A stretch of 64,000 nt of DNA, taken from NCBI RefSeq assembly GCF_029714305.1, contig NZ_CP121647.1, forward strand, positions 682,001 through 746,000, read 5' to 3'. This document shows, piece after piece, positions 28,058-36,330 of this stretch; positions within the stretch are counted from its first letter, which is position 1, and each line of letters opens with the position of its first letter. Source of the DNA: Bradyrhizobium sp. CB3481. GTDB lineage: Bacteria; Pseudomonadota; Alphaproteobacteria; Rhizobiales; Xanthobacteraceae. The notes under the pieces were generated by a model. That model had not been told where the DNA came from and did not search any database. It was given only the letters and a program-made list of their open reading frames with translations. Made by a program: the position numbers and the translations under genes.

Positions 28058-28983
28058 TGAGCAAGTCCGTCCGTCACTTCCTCGACATCAATGAAATGCC
28101 GTTGGATGAACTGCGCAACATGCTGGCCTTGGGCGCCGACATGAAGGCGAAACTGAAGGCGCATGAGAAGGCCAGGAAGCCGCTCGAAGGCAAGACACTG
28201 GCGATGATCTTCGAGCGTCCCTCGACCCGTACGCGGGTCTCGTTCGACGTCGGCATGCGCCAGCTCGGTGGCGAGTCCATCATGCTGACCGGCGCAGAGA
28301 TGCAGCTCGGCCGCGGCGAGACCATCGCCGATACCGCGCGCGTGCTGTCGCGCTATGTCGATGCGATCATGATCCGCATCCTCAATCATGATGCACTGCT
28401 GGAGCTCGCCGCGCACGCCACGGTGCCGGTCATCAACGGGCTGACGCGGCGCTCGCATCCCTGCCAGGTGATGGCCGATCTGATGACCTACGAGGAGCAT
28501 CGCGGTCCCATCGAGGGCAAGACGGTGGCCTGGACCGGCGACGACAACAACGTGCTGGCGTCCTGGGCGCACGCGGCCGAGCGCTTCAAGTTCAAGCTCA
28601 ATGTCGCAACCCCGCCGGAGCTCGCGCCGAAAAAGGCGATGCGCGACTGGATCAAGGCGACCGGCGCGCCGATCGTGCTCGGCACCGATCCGGAAGCCGC
28701 CGTGCGCGGCGCCGATTGCGTCGTCACCGACACTTGGGTGTCGATGGGTGACAAGGAGGGCGAACACCGCCACAACGTGCTGAAGCCCTACCAGGTCAAC
28801 GAAAAGCTGATGTCGCTGGCCAAACCGGAGGCGATCTTCATGCACTGCCTACCGGCGCATCGCGGCGAGGAGGTCACCGACGAGGTGATCGACGGCCCGC
28901 AATCGGTCGTGTTCGACGAGGCCGAGAACCGCCTGCACGCGCAAAAGGGCATTCTGGCCTGGTGTTTTGACGCGGTGGGGTAA
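28054..28983 (+). CDS. argF: ArgF, ornithine carbamoyltransferase
   Basis: The 309-residue enzyme condenses ornithine and carbamoyl phosphate. Carbamoyl-phosphate-binding [12 protein letters not shown], the [11 protein letters not shown] block and the ornithine-binding [13 protein letters not shown] are all present. It starts inside the argD stop, so the two are translationally coupled. A palindromic repeat separates it from hslO, the next gene in the usual Rhizobiales order. Confidence 0.96.
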   Translation: MMSKSVRHFLDINEMPLDELRNMLALGADMKAKLKAHEKARKPLEGKTLAMIFERPSTRTRVSFDVGMRQLGGESIMLTGAEMQLGRGETIADTARVLSRYVDAIMIRILNHDALLELAAHATVPVINGLTRRSHPCQVMADLMTYEEHRGPIEGKTVAWTGDDNNVLASWAHAAERFKFKLNVATPPELAPKKAMRDWIKATGAPIVLGTDPEAAVRGADCVVTDTWVSMGDKEGEHRHNVLKPYQVNEKLMSLAKPEAIFMHCLPAHRGEEVTDEVIDGPQSVVFDEAENRLHAQKGILAWCFDAVG

Positions 28984-28990
28984 CTCTCTC

Positions 28991-29111
28991 CGTCGTCCCT
29001 GCGAACGCAGGGACCCATACCGCGTGATCTCACGTTTTTGGCAATGTGGGAGACATCGTACGTGACGATGAAAGCCGGTGGTTATGGGTCCCTGCTTTCG
29101 CAGGGACGACG
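28991..29111. repeat. Palindromic intergenic repeat (cgtcgtccctgcgaacgcag type)
   Basis: Left arm cgtcgtccctgcgaacgcag, right arm tatgggtccctgctttcgca then gggacgacg. It lies between argF and hslO. Confidence 0.85.
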
Positions 29112-29178
29112 CATGGCGACGGTTTCATCGCTCTTCAACCCCTTTCACTTTGCTCTCCCAGACCCCAGATAGAGCGCC

Positions 29179-30183
29179 ATGATTTCACAATCCCCCGACA
29201 TGAAAATCGCTGGCGATGCGCCCGTTCGCGCGCCGTCGTCCGTTCCCGTCGACGATGCGGTGCTGCCGTTCGAGGTCGCCTCGCTCGATCTGCGCGGACG
29301 GCTGACCCGGCTCGGCCCCGCGCTCGACGATATCCTGACCAAGCATGATTATCCGGCGCCGGTCGGAAAATTGCTTGGCGAAGCGATCGTGCTGGCGACG
29401 CTGCTTGGTTCGGCGCTGAAGTTTGACGGCCGTTTCATTTTGCAGACGCAGACCGACGGGCCGGTGTCGTTTCTGATCGTGGATTTCCAGTCGCCGGATC
29501 GGCTCCGCGCCTATGCGCGCTATGACGCGAGGCGGCTGAAGGACGGACAGGATTCAGGCGCCCTGCTCGGCAAGGGTCATCTGGCGATGACCATCGATCA
29601 GGGCGGCGACATGAGCCGCTATCAGGGCCTCGTCGCGCTCGACGGCGGCGGCCTGGAAGATGCCGCGCATGAATATTTCCTGCGCTCCGAGCAGATCCCG
29701 ACCCGCGTACGGCTCGCGGTCGGCGAGGAATGGCGCGGCGGCGACGGCGGCAAGCACCGCTGGCGCGCCGGCGGCATGCTGCTGCAGTTCCTGCCGAAGG
29801 CGCCCGAGCGCGCGCGGCAGGCCGATCTGCATCCGGGCGATGCGCCCGAGGGCACGGAAACGCATCAGGTCGCCGAGGACGACGCCTGGGTCGAGGGCCA
29901 GTCGCTGATCGGCACGGTGGAAGATGTCGAACTGATCGATCCCGACCTGTCGGGCGAGCGGCTCTTGTATCGCCTGTTTCACGAACGCGGCGTGCGCGTG
30001 TTCACGTCGCTGCCGCTCCGCGCGCAATGCTCCTGCTCGCGCGAGGCAGTCTCGGCCATGCTGAAGAGTTTTGCGCCGAAGGACCGTGCCGAGATGGTGA
30101 AGGACGACAAGGTGGTGGTGACCTGCGAGTTCTGCTCCTCGGTCTACCAGTTCACCCCACATGAAGCGGGCGTGGAGGAGTAG
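29179..30183 (+). CDS. hslO: HslO (Hsp33), redox-regulated chaperone
   Basis: The 334-residue chaperone ends in the redox zinc site: CSCSRE then CEFCSSVY, four cysteines in the Cys-x-Cys and Cys-x2-Cys spacing of Hsp33. The N-terminal substrate-binding core includes LGEAIVLATLLGSALKFDGR and LIVDFQSPDRLRAYAR. Oxidation of the cysteines releases zinc and activates holdase function in the cytoplasm. A 14-residue Ala/Pro-rich N-terminal extension precedes the conserved core. Confidence 0.94.
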   Translation: MISQSPDMKIAGDAPVRAPSSVPVDDAVLPFEVASLDLRGRLTRLGPALDDILTKHDYPAPVGKLLGEAIVLATLLGSALKFDGRFILQTQTDGPVSFLIVDFQSPDRLRAYARYDARRLKDGQDSGALLGKGHLAMTIDQGGDMSRYQGLVALDGGGLEDAAHEYFLRSEQIPTRVRLAVGEEWRGGDGGKHRWRAGGMLLQFLPKAPERARQADLHPGDAPEGTETHQVAEDDAWVEGQSLIGTVEDVELIDPDLSGERLLYRLFHERGVRVFTSLPLRAQCSCSREAVSAMLKSFAPKDRAEMVKDDKVVVTCEFCSSVYQFTPHEAGVEE

Positions 30184-30200
30184 CGTTCGCTCGTTGTTTC

Positions 30201-30290
30201 GTAGGGTGGGCAAAGGAGCACAGCGACGTGCCCACCATCCATCCGCATCGACGCTGCAATGGTGGGCACGCTCCGCTTTGCCCACCCTAC
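30201..30290. repeat. Palindromic repeat (gtagggtgggc type) after hslO
   Basis: gtagggtgggcaaaggagc returns as gctccgctttgcccaccctac, with inner arms gtgcccaccat and atggtgggcac. It starts 17 bases after the hslO stop. A related but shorter element is at 48626. Confidence 0.85.
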
Positions 30291-30306
30291 AGCAGCGGTG
30301 ATGCAA

Positions 30307-30780
30307 TTGCCCGACGGGCAAATCACTTCTGATTTACAGAAGTCGCGTCAAGCCAGTAATTTCTGAGAATCAGAAATATTCCGCTTCCGTTTTGACCCAA
30401 ATCAGCGGCATAAATACCGCCGTCTCACCGCGAGATGAGGGGCGTTGGCCATCGTCACTGACGCGCGGGGAGATGCGATGGACGCCGATGCCATGACGGA
30501 CGAGTGTGGCTGAGGCGTACGGTCAAGTCGTGTGGTTCTGGCGCCGTGGTGCTGGCGTTAAGTCTTCAAGATGCGAAAGCGTCTTGCGGGCGACGGAGGC
30601 AAAAGAGCCGTTCTCCGGGAAGAGCACGAAGTAAGCCGTAAAGCCATTGCGCAGGGAAGGCCGGGATGCTTCCGCCGAACCTGTATGCTCGTGTGCACCT
30701 CTTGCCATGCGCATAATGGCACACGAGACCGCGGGTGCGGCGCGCACCCGGTCTTCCCTGCGCCCTCTTATTGGAGAGGG
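30307..30780. ncRNA. Gene-free, hairpin-dense element (possible structured RNA or repeat)
   Basis: This fills the gap between hslO and apaG. Three short hairpins come first: TTGCCC/GGGCAA near 30307-30321, ACTTCTG/CAGAAGT at 30325-30343 and ATTTCTGA/TCAGAAAT at 30359-30377. Later GCGCAGGGAAGGCCGGG (30649-30665) pairs with CCCGGTCTTCCCTGCGC (30747-30763) in 16 Watson-Crick pairs and one G-U, enclosing TGCCAT/ATGGCA. CCCTCT/AGAGGG at 30763-30780 closes it. Open frames here are short and show no protein motif. I remember similar sequence recurring in Bradyrhizobium genomes, unverified. Confidence 0.5.
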
Positions 30781-30840
30781 CGGGAAGTTTCAGCAAACCT
30801 CGGACAATTCATGTCGCGAGATCGCCGCCTCATATTCAGT

Positions 30841-30940
30841 TGTCATCCCCGCGAAGGCGGGGATCCAGTATCCCAGAGACGTCAGTGATTGAACCGAGAA
30901 GCCGCGGCGTACTGGATCCCCGCCTTCGCGGGGATGACAG
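30841..30940. repeat. Palindromic repeat (tgtcatccccgcgaaggcgg type)
   Basis: tgtcatccccgcgaaggcgg then ggatccagta returns as tactggatcc then ccgccttcgcggggatgaca, a 30-base perfect inverted pair around a 40-base centre. It is a variant of the common class with different arm sequence. Confidence 0.88.
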
Positions 30941-30980
30941 CGGTGTGTGCAGTGCTATCTCAGCAATGGGCGCGCTGCCT

Positions 30981-31373
30981 CTAATTCAACACCCGCCGGT
31001 TATCCGGGCTATCCAGCGAGAACGTCGGCACGTCGATCTCGAACCGTTCGCCGCTTTCGTTGACCATCTGGTAGCGGCCGGTCATGAAGCCGGAGGCGGT
31101 CTGCAGCGGCACGCCGCTGGTATATTCGAAGCGCTCGCCGGGTGCCAAGACAGGCTGCTCACCGACCACACCTTCGCCGCGGACTTCCTGCTTGCGCCCG
31201 GTCGCGTCGGTGATGATCCAGTGACGGGTGCGAAGCTGCACGGTCTCGGCGCCGGTATTGGTGATGACGATGGTGTAGGACCAGAAGTACTGACCGCGAT
31301 CGATCGACGAGCGCTCTGGCAGGAAGTTTGGTTCGACGGTAACTTCGATCTGGCGGGTGACGGCGCGGTACAT
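30981..31373 (-). CDS. apaG: ApaG-domain protein
   Basis: The 130-residue protein is a single ApaG (DUF525) beta-sandwich domain: FWSYTIVITNTGAETVQL, RHWIITDATGRKQEVRGEGV, VGEQPVLAPGERFEYTSGVP and GFMTGRYQM are the conserved stretches. Its role in Rhizobiales is unknown; in enterics it lies near apaH. It is convergent with the structured element and divergent from opgC. Confidence 0.93.
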   Translation of the reverse strand: MYRAVTRQIEVTVEPNFLPERSSIDRGQYFWSYTIVITNTGAETVQLRTRHWIITDATGRKQEVRGEGVVGEQPVLAPGERFEYTSGVPLQTASGFMTGRYQMVNESGERFEIDVPTFSLDSPDNRRVLN

Positions 31374-31611
31374 GCGGGCAAGCTTCCGGAAATCCTGCGT
31401 CGTATCATAGCCGGGAAAACCGGCGGAACCAATCGCCGGGCCATCAGGTTTGTCGCTTGCCTGATCGCGGTTTCAACACAGTTCCGCTCTAGAGCGCAAC
31501 CGCGCGCGGTCCGGGCCCGTATCTCCTGTCGGCGTATCTTGTGCGCAAGTTGCGGGCCGATATTATCTTTTCCGGACAGTGCACGCGTCAAAGCTCAACC
31601 AACGGTGCCCG

Positions 31612-32844
31612 ATGTCGTCCATTGCTGATCCAGTTGCCGGAACGCCTCTCAGCGACGTCAAGGCTGCGGCGCCGGCGATTGCGGTGCCGGTCGCCGGAGA
31701 GCGCGAATTGCGGCTCGACCTGTTTCGCGGCATGGCGCTGTGGCTGATCTTCATCGACCATCTGCCGACCAACATCCTGACCTGGTTCACGATCCGCAAT
31801 TACGGATTTTCCGACGCCACCGAAATCTTCATCTTCATCTCCGGCTACACCGCCGCCTTCGTCTATGGCCGCGCGATGCTGGACGCCGGTTTCGTGGTGG
31901 CGACCGCGCGCATCATGCGGCGCGTCTGGCAGATCTACGTCGCCCATGTGTTCCTGTTCACGATCTTCCTGGCGGAAATCTCCTATGTCGCGACCCGTTT
32001 CGAAAACCCGCTCTACAGCGAGGAAATGGGCATCATGGATTTCCTCAAGCAGCCCGACGTCACCATCGTCCAGGCGCTGCTGCTGCGCTTCCGTCCCGTC
32101 AACATGGACGTGCTGCCGCTCTACATCGTGCTGATGCTGTTTCTGCCGATCATCCTGTGGCTGCTGAAGTGGCGGGCCGACGTCGGGCTGGCATTGTCGG
32201 TGCTGCTCTACGCGCTGACCTGGCAATTCGACTGGTACCTGACGGCCTATCCGAGCGGCTTCTGGATCTTCAACCCGTTCGCCTGGCAATTACTGTTCGT
32301 GTTCGGCGCCTGGTGCGCGCTGGGCGGGGCGCAGCGGATGTCCCGCATCCTGTCGTCGCAGGTGACGCTGTGGATTTGCGTTGCCTATCTGCTGTTCGCG
32401 TTCTTCGTCACGCTGACTTGGCACATCCCGCAGCTCAGCTTCCTGATGCCCAAGCGCCTCGAACAGTGGATGTATCCGATTACCAAGACGGACCTCGACG
32501 TGCTGCGGTTTGCCCATTTCCTGGCCCTGGCGGCGCTCACCGTGCGCTTCCTGCCCAGGGATTGGTCGGGGCTCAAATCGCCCTGGCTGCGACCATTGAT
32601 CCTCTGCGGTCAGCATTCGCTTGAGATATTCTGCCTCGGCGTCTTCCTGGCCTTTGCGGGGCATTTCGTGCTGGCCGAAGTTGGCGGGGGTGCCGTTACG
32701 CACGCCCTGGTCAGCCTTGTCGGAATCCTCATCATGTGGGGCGTGGCGTGGGTGATTTCGTGGTACAAGCATTCGGCCGACAAGGGAGCGTCGAAAACGA
32801 AAAAACCGGTCATCAATGCGGATATGGCGGGGGGGAGCGTATGA
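31612..32844 (+). CDS. opgC: OpgC-family membrane acyltransferase
   Basis: The 410-residue protein has about ten membrane spans and the OpgC start RELRLDLFRGMALWLIFIDH followed by SGYTAAFVYGRAM. OpgC proteins move acyl groups, such as succinyl, onto periplasmic glucans. The ATG at 31612 is chosen over an upstream frame. Its stop overlaps the first SGNH gene (ATGA), so the acyl carrier passed through the membrane may be handed to the periplasmic SGNH partners. Confidence 0.9.
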   Translation: MSSIADPVAGTPLSDVKAAAPAIAVPVAGERELRLDLFRGMALWLIFIDHLPTNILTWFTIRNYGFSDATEIFIFISGYTAAFVYGRAMLDAGFVVATARIMRRVWQIYVAHVFLFTIFLAEISYVATRFENPLYSEEMGIMDFLKQPDVTIVQALLLRFRPVNMDVLPLYIVLMLFLPIILWLLKWRADVGLALSVLLYALTWQFDWYLTAYPSGFWIFNPFAWQLLFVFGAWCALGGAQRMSRILSSQVTLWICVAYLLFAFFVTLTWHIPQLSFLMPKRLEQWMYPITKTDLDVLRFAHFLALAALTVRFLPRDWSGLKSPWLRPLILCGQHSLEIFCLGVFLAFAGHFVLAEVGGGAVTHALVSLVGILIMWGVAWVISWYKHSADKGASKTKKPVINADMAGGSV

Positions 32845-33623
32845 AACCCCGCACCGGAGCTATGCTGGCCCTGACGCTGCTCGCGGGCCTTGCAGCCGCC
32901 GGTCCCGCGCGCGCCGAAGACAAGGCCCAAGATAAGGATGCTGCCGCCGCGCCGACCTGCGAGGTCCCATCCTATCTCCTCGCCACCGAAAGTACGCTCC
33001 CGAAGGTTGCCGAGGCCATCAAGAATGCCCGGCCGCTCACCGTCCTGGTGGTGGGGAGCCGGTCTTCGACCATCCTGTCCTCGGAGAACAGCGCCTATCC
33101 GGCCAAGCTGCAGGCGGCCCTGAAGGAAAAGCTGCCCACGATCCCGATCAATCTCTCCGTAGAACTACAGAGCGGCAAGACCGCCGAGGAGGTCGACGCC
33201 GGCCTCGTTAAGCTGGTGGAAGCAAAAAGGCCTACTTTGGTCATCTGGCAGACGGGAACCGTCGATGCTATGCGATCCGTCGATCCCGACGAATTTCGCG
33301 GTGCCATCGACAACGGGCTTGTTGCACTGCAAAATGCGGGAACCGATGTAGTGCTGGTCAATCTGCAATATAGCCCTCGCACGGAAACGATGATTTCCGC
33401 GCCGCCATACCTAGATAACATGAAGGTCGTGGCGCAGCAGCACTCGGTTCCGCTGTTCGACCGCTTTGCCATCATGCGTCACTGGAACGACGCCGGAGAT
33501 TTCGATCTGTTCAGTACTTTTCATGGCACCGACATGGCCAAACGGGTTCATGCCTGCCTCGGCCGCGCGCTGTCGAAATTCGTGCTCGATGCGGCCCGCC
33601 TCGATCCGGCGCAGCAAAATTAG
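32841..33623 (+). CDS. Periplasmic SGNH-fold protein with altered active site
   Basis: The 260-residue exported protein (signal peptide ending GPARA) has the SGNH core LTVLVVGSRSSTILS, ELQSGKTAEEV and PTLVIWQTGTVDAMR, and matches the next gene product throughout. Compared with that partner, the oxyanion asparagine is V141 (GTV in place of GTN), and the terminal Asp-x-x-His block is HGTD (H228, D231) in place of DGLH. It overlaps opgC by four bases. It is probably a non-catalytic partner or scaffold, although a reversed dyad cannot be excluded. Confidence 0.82.
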   Translation: MKPRTGAMLALTLLAGLAAAGPARAEDKAQDKDAAAAPTCEVPSYLLATESTLPKVAEAIKNARPLTVLVVGSRSSTILSSENSAYPAKLQAALKEKLPTIPINLSVELQSGKTAEEVDAGLVKLVEAKRPTLVIWQTGTVDAMRSVDPDEFRGAIDNGLVALQNAGTDVVLVNLQYSPRTETMISAPPYLDNMKVVAQQHSVPLFDRFAIMRHWNDAGDFDLFSTFHGTDMAKRVHACLGRALSKFVLDAARLDPAQQN

Positions 33624-33635
33624 GGACCAGCGTTA

Positions 33636-34697
33636 ATGAGTTCTCACTACCCTTTTTGTTTAAAGATATGGCTGGCCGTCTCCGCCGCAGCCTTGGCGCT
33701 GTTGACGCAGGCCTCACCGCTGCAGGCGCAGTCGGTTTCGCCGCCGGCGGGCCAGCACGCGGCGCTGTCCGATCAGCCCCAAAGCAGCAACGCGTCTGAA
33801 AACAAGGCCGGGAACAGTTCCGAAAACAAGGTTGAGACGAAGCCGGCCCCTGAAAGCGCCGCGCCGCCGGCTGCTACGACGGCCAATGCCAATCCGACTG
33901 CGCAGAAGGGCATCGCCGGCAAGGCAATCGACAAGGTGAAGGAGGTCGCCAAATCGGCCGGCGACATCTTCAGCCGCGTTCCCTGCCTGCCGCCCAAGGG
34001 CGCCTCCAAATCGATGGGCTCGCTGCCGCGTGTCGCGAGCAAGCTCGCCAACGGCCAGCCGGTGGTGATCGTCGCGTTCGGCTCGTCGTCGACGCAGGGC
34101 TACGGCTCCAGCGCGCCCGAGTTCACCTATCCCAACCGCCTCGCCGCGCAATTGCGCCGGCAATATCCGACCGCCTACATCTCCGTCGTCAACGCCGGCA
34201 AGGGCGGCGAGGACGCGCCGGAAATGATGAAGCGGCTGCAGACCGCGGTGATCGACCTCCATCCGGACCTCGTGATCTGGCAGGTCGGCACCAACGCCGT
34301 GCTGCGCAACCTCGATCCGGACGAAACGGCCAAGCTCGTCGAGCAAGGCATCTCGCGCATTCAGGCTGTTGGCTCCGATGTCGTGCTGATCGATCCGCAA
34401 TATTCGCCGCGGGTCAACGAGCACGCCGAGAGCGCCGGCAAGATGACGAAGCTGCTGGGCAAGGTCGCCGAGCTGCGCAAGGTCGGGATCTTCCCGCGCT
34501 TCGCGGTCATGAAGGACTGGCACGAGAAGCAGGCGATCCCGATCGAGAATTTCGTGATCTCCGACGGCCTGCACATGAGCGACTGGGGCTACGCCTGCTT
34601 CGCGCAACTGCTCGGCGACGACATCATCAAGTCGGTCGGCCAGATCAAGCTCGGCGTCAACGTGCCCGGCGACGTGCGGACGTATCGGCCGATGTAG
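33636..34697 (+). CDS. Periplasmic SGNH/GDSL-type esterase or acyltransferase
   Basis: The 353-residue protein has a signal peptide, a Ser/Asn/Ala-rich linker (about residues 34-95) and an SGNH domain: nucleophile region VAFGSSSTQGYGSS (S151), glycine block NAGKGGED, oxyanion block WQVGTNAVLR (N220) and the catalytic pair D310/H313 in SDGLHMSDWGYACF. It follows the degenerate SGNH gene by 12 bases. Together with OpgC it suggests acyl transfer onto a periplasmic or surface glycan. Confidence 0.87.
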   Translation: MSSHYPFCLKIWLAVSAAALALLTQASPLQAQSVSPPAGQHAALSDQPQSSNASENKAGNSSENKVETKPAPESAAPPAATTANANPTAQKGIAGKAIDKVKEVAKSAGDIFSRVPCLPPKGASKSMGSLPRVASKLANGQPVVIVAFGSSSTQGYGSSAPEFTYPNRLAAQLRRQYPTAYISVVNAGKGGEDAPEMMKRLQTAVIDLHPDLVIWQVGTNAVLRNLDPDETAKLVEQGISRIQAVGSDVVLIDPQYSPRVNEHAESAGKMTKLLGKVAELRKVGIFPRFAVMKDWHEKQAIPIENFVISDGLHMSDWGYACFAQLLGDDIIKSVGQIKLGVNVPGDVRTYRPM

Positions 34698-34712
34698 CCG
34701 AGCTATATCTAC

Positions 34713-34835
34713 GCCGTCGTCCCTGCGAACGCAGGGACCCATAACCACAGGGCGTAGTGAGTTAAGGCGGGCGTCAACTAGCGTCTCTCATCAGCAAGGC
34801 CGCGGCGTATGGGTCCCTGCGTTCGCAGGGACGAC
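34713..34835. repeat. Palindromic intergenic repeat (cgtcgtccctgcgaacgcag type)
   Basis: Left arm gtcgtccctgcgaacgcagg then gacccataaccac, right arm gtatgggtccctgcgttcgc then agggacgac. It lies between the convergent SGNH and metZ genes. Confidence 0.87.
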
Positions 34836-34864
34836 ACCGATTGTGTGGCTGTTTGCACCGCCCC

Positions 34865-36058
34865 TCACGCGTTCTCCAGCGCCTGCGCGAAATCCTCGAT
34901 CAGATCATCCGGATGCTCGAGGCCGGCCGAGAAGCGGATAAAGCCCTCGCTTATGCCGAGCTCGGCGCGCGCTTCCGGCGCCAGTCGCTGATGCGTCGTC
35001 GTTGCCGGATGCGTGACGAGGCTCTTGGCGTCGCCGAGATTGTTCGAGATGCGCGAGATCTGCAGCGCGTTGAGGACGCGGAACGCCGCCGCCTTGCCAC
35101 CCTTGACCTCGAAGCCGATCAGCGTCGAGCCGGCGCGCATCTGCTTCTTCACCAGCTCCGCCTGCGGGTGATCAGCGCGGCCGGGATAGATCAGCCGCGA
35201 GATCTTCGGATGTGAGGCGAGCGCGTCCGCAATTTTCGCTGCGGTCTCGGTCTGCGCGCGCACGCGCACGCCGAGCGTCTCCAACCCCTTGAGCAGGGCC
35301 CATGCGTTGAACGGCGAGAGCGACGGCCCGGTCTGGCGCATGAAGTTGTGGATGTGCTCGGCGATGAAGGCTTCCGAGGACAGGATGATGCCGCCCAGGC
35401 ACCGGCCTTGGCCGTCAATATGCTTGGTCGCGGAATAGACCACGACGTCGGCGCCGAGCGACAGCGGGCTCTGCCAGATCGGCGTAGCGAACACGTTGTC
35501 GACGATCAGCCGCGCGCCGCCGCTATGTGCGATCTCGGCAATCGCCGGGATGTCGAGCACGTCGAGCGTCGGATTGGTCGGGCTCTCCAGGAAGAACGAC
35601 TTGGTGTTCGGCCGCAAGGCACGTCGCCACTGGTCGAGATCGAGGCCGTCGACCAGCGTCGTCTCGATGCCGTAGCGCGGCAACAGCTCCTGCACGACGT
35701 AGAGGCACGAGCCGAACAGGGCTTTGGAGGCAACCAGATGGTCGCCGGCCCGCAGCGGCGCGAGGATCGCGGTCGTCACGGCGGCCATGCCGGTCGCGGT
35801 CGAGCGCGCGGCTTCCGCGCCCTCGAGCTCGATCATGCGGCGCTCGAACATCGAAATCGTCGGATTGGAGTAGCGCGAATAGATGAAGCCGGGGGCCTCG
35901 CCCTTGAAGCGCGCCTCGCACTGCTCCGCGCTGTCGTAGACGTAGCCCTGGGTGAGAAAAAGCGCTTCCGAGGTCTCGCCGAACTGCGAGCGCAGGGTGC
36001 CGCCATGGACCAGGCGGGTTTCGGGGCGGTAGCGGGCGGCAGACTTCAATTCAGACAT
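34865..36058 (-). CDS. metZ: MetZ, O-succinylhomoserine sulfhydrylase
   Basis: The 397-residue Cys/Met-metabolism PLP enzyme makes homocysteine from O-succinylhomoserine and sulfide. PLP lysine K212 sits in VYSATKHIDGQGR; YSRYSNPT and ESPTNPTLDVLDI are further signatures. GGAGG precedes the ATG at 36058 by four bases. Expression should be controlled by the SAM-II riboswitch, terminator and Shine-Dalgarno-proximal hairpin just upstream. Confidence 0.94.
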   Translation of the reverse strand: MSELKSAARYRPETRLVHGGTLRSQFGETSEALFLTQGYVYDSAEQCEARFKGEAPGFIYSRYSNPTISMFERRMIELEGAEAARSTATGMAAVTTAILAPLRAGDHLVASKALFGSCLYVVQELLPRYGIETTLVDGLDLDQWRRALRPNTKSFFLESPTNPTLDVLDIPAIAEIAHSGGARLIVDNVFATPIWQSPLSLGADVVVYSATKHIDGQGRCLGGIILSSEAFIAEHIHNFMRQTGPSLSPFNAWALLKGLETLGVRVRAQTETAAKIADALASHPKISRLIYPGRADHPQAELVKKQMRAGSTLIGFEVKGGKAAAFRVLNALQISRISNNLGDAKSLVTHPATTTHQRLAPEARAELGISEGFIRFSAGLEHPDDLIEDFAQALENA

Positions 36059-36070
36059 GTGACCTCCGAC

Positions 36071-36092
36071 GTGACCATTGGAAAATGGTCAC
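36071..36092 (-). promoter_or_regulatory. Nine-base hairpin between terminator and metZ Shine-Dalgarno
   Basis: On the minus strand GTGACCATT and AATGGTCAC pair perfectly around a four-base loop. The hexamer GGTCAC occurs again at 36064-36059, overlapping GGAGG and next to the ATG, so GTGACC (36092-36087) could alternatively pair with the ribosome-binding site. Confidence 0.6.
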
Positions 36093-36126
36093 AAAAAACC
36101 GGCCTGGAATAATTTCCACAGGCCGG
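36093..36126 (-). terminator. metZ: Intrinsic terminator in metZ leader
   Basis: On the minus strand CCGGCCT and AGGCCGG pair, extended by GGAA/TTCC after a small bulge, and are followed directly by six T residues (36098-36093). It lies between the SAM-II aptamer and metZ. Confidence 0.85.
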
Positions 36127-36149
36127 GATCACACGTGTCCCCGGCCTGT
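36118..36149 (-). promoter_or_regulatory. Antiterminator stem of the metZ riboswitch
   Basis: ACAGGCCGGG (36149-36140) pairs with CCCGGCCTGT (36127-36118), a ten-base perfect stem that uses the 5' arm of the terminator. Its first arm begins directly after the 3' end of the SAM-II aptamer, so ligand binding could decide between the two folds. Confidence 0.7.
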
Positions 36150-36150
36150 T

Positions 36151-36204
36151 TAGCGATTTATTTAACGTGGCTGCAAGCCGGCCGGCTCAAATCACCACGG
36201 GATA
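36151..36204 (-). promoter_or_regulatory. SAM-II riboswitch
   Basis: The minus strand carries the SAM-II core CGTGGTGATTTGA, then CTTGCAGCCACGTTAAA and TAAATCGCTA, matching the conserved positions of that class. CGTGG (36199-36195) pairs with CCACG (36170-36166), and GATTT with the 3' AAATC completes the pseudoknot. S-adenosylmethionine would reduce metZ expression. Confidence 0.95.
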
Positions 36205-36330
36205 AGTCATGCTGATATTCGCTTGCGCCCTTTCAGTCAAGGCGGCCATCGGATAACCCCTAAAAGCCCATATTTATGAGGTTTGGATGACATTTGGGCA
36301 TCCGGAAGGGCCACCTCAGAGGACCGCGCC

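Noticed and set aside
30200..30940. Possible insertion sequence between hslO and apaG
   Set aside because: No transposase-like frame and no matched terminal inverted repeats bounding the whole stretch; only palindromes and hairpins are seen.
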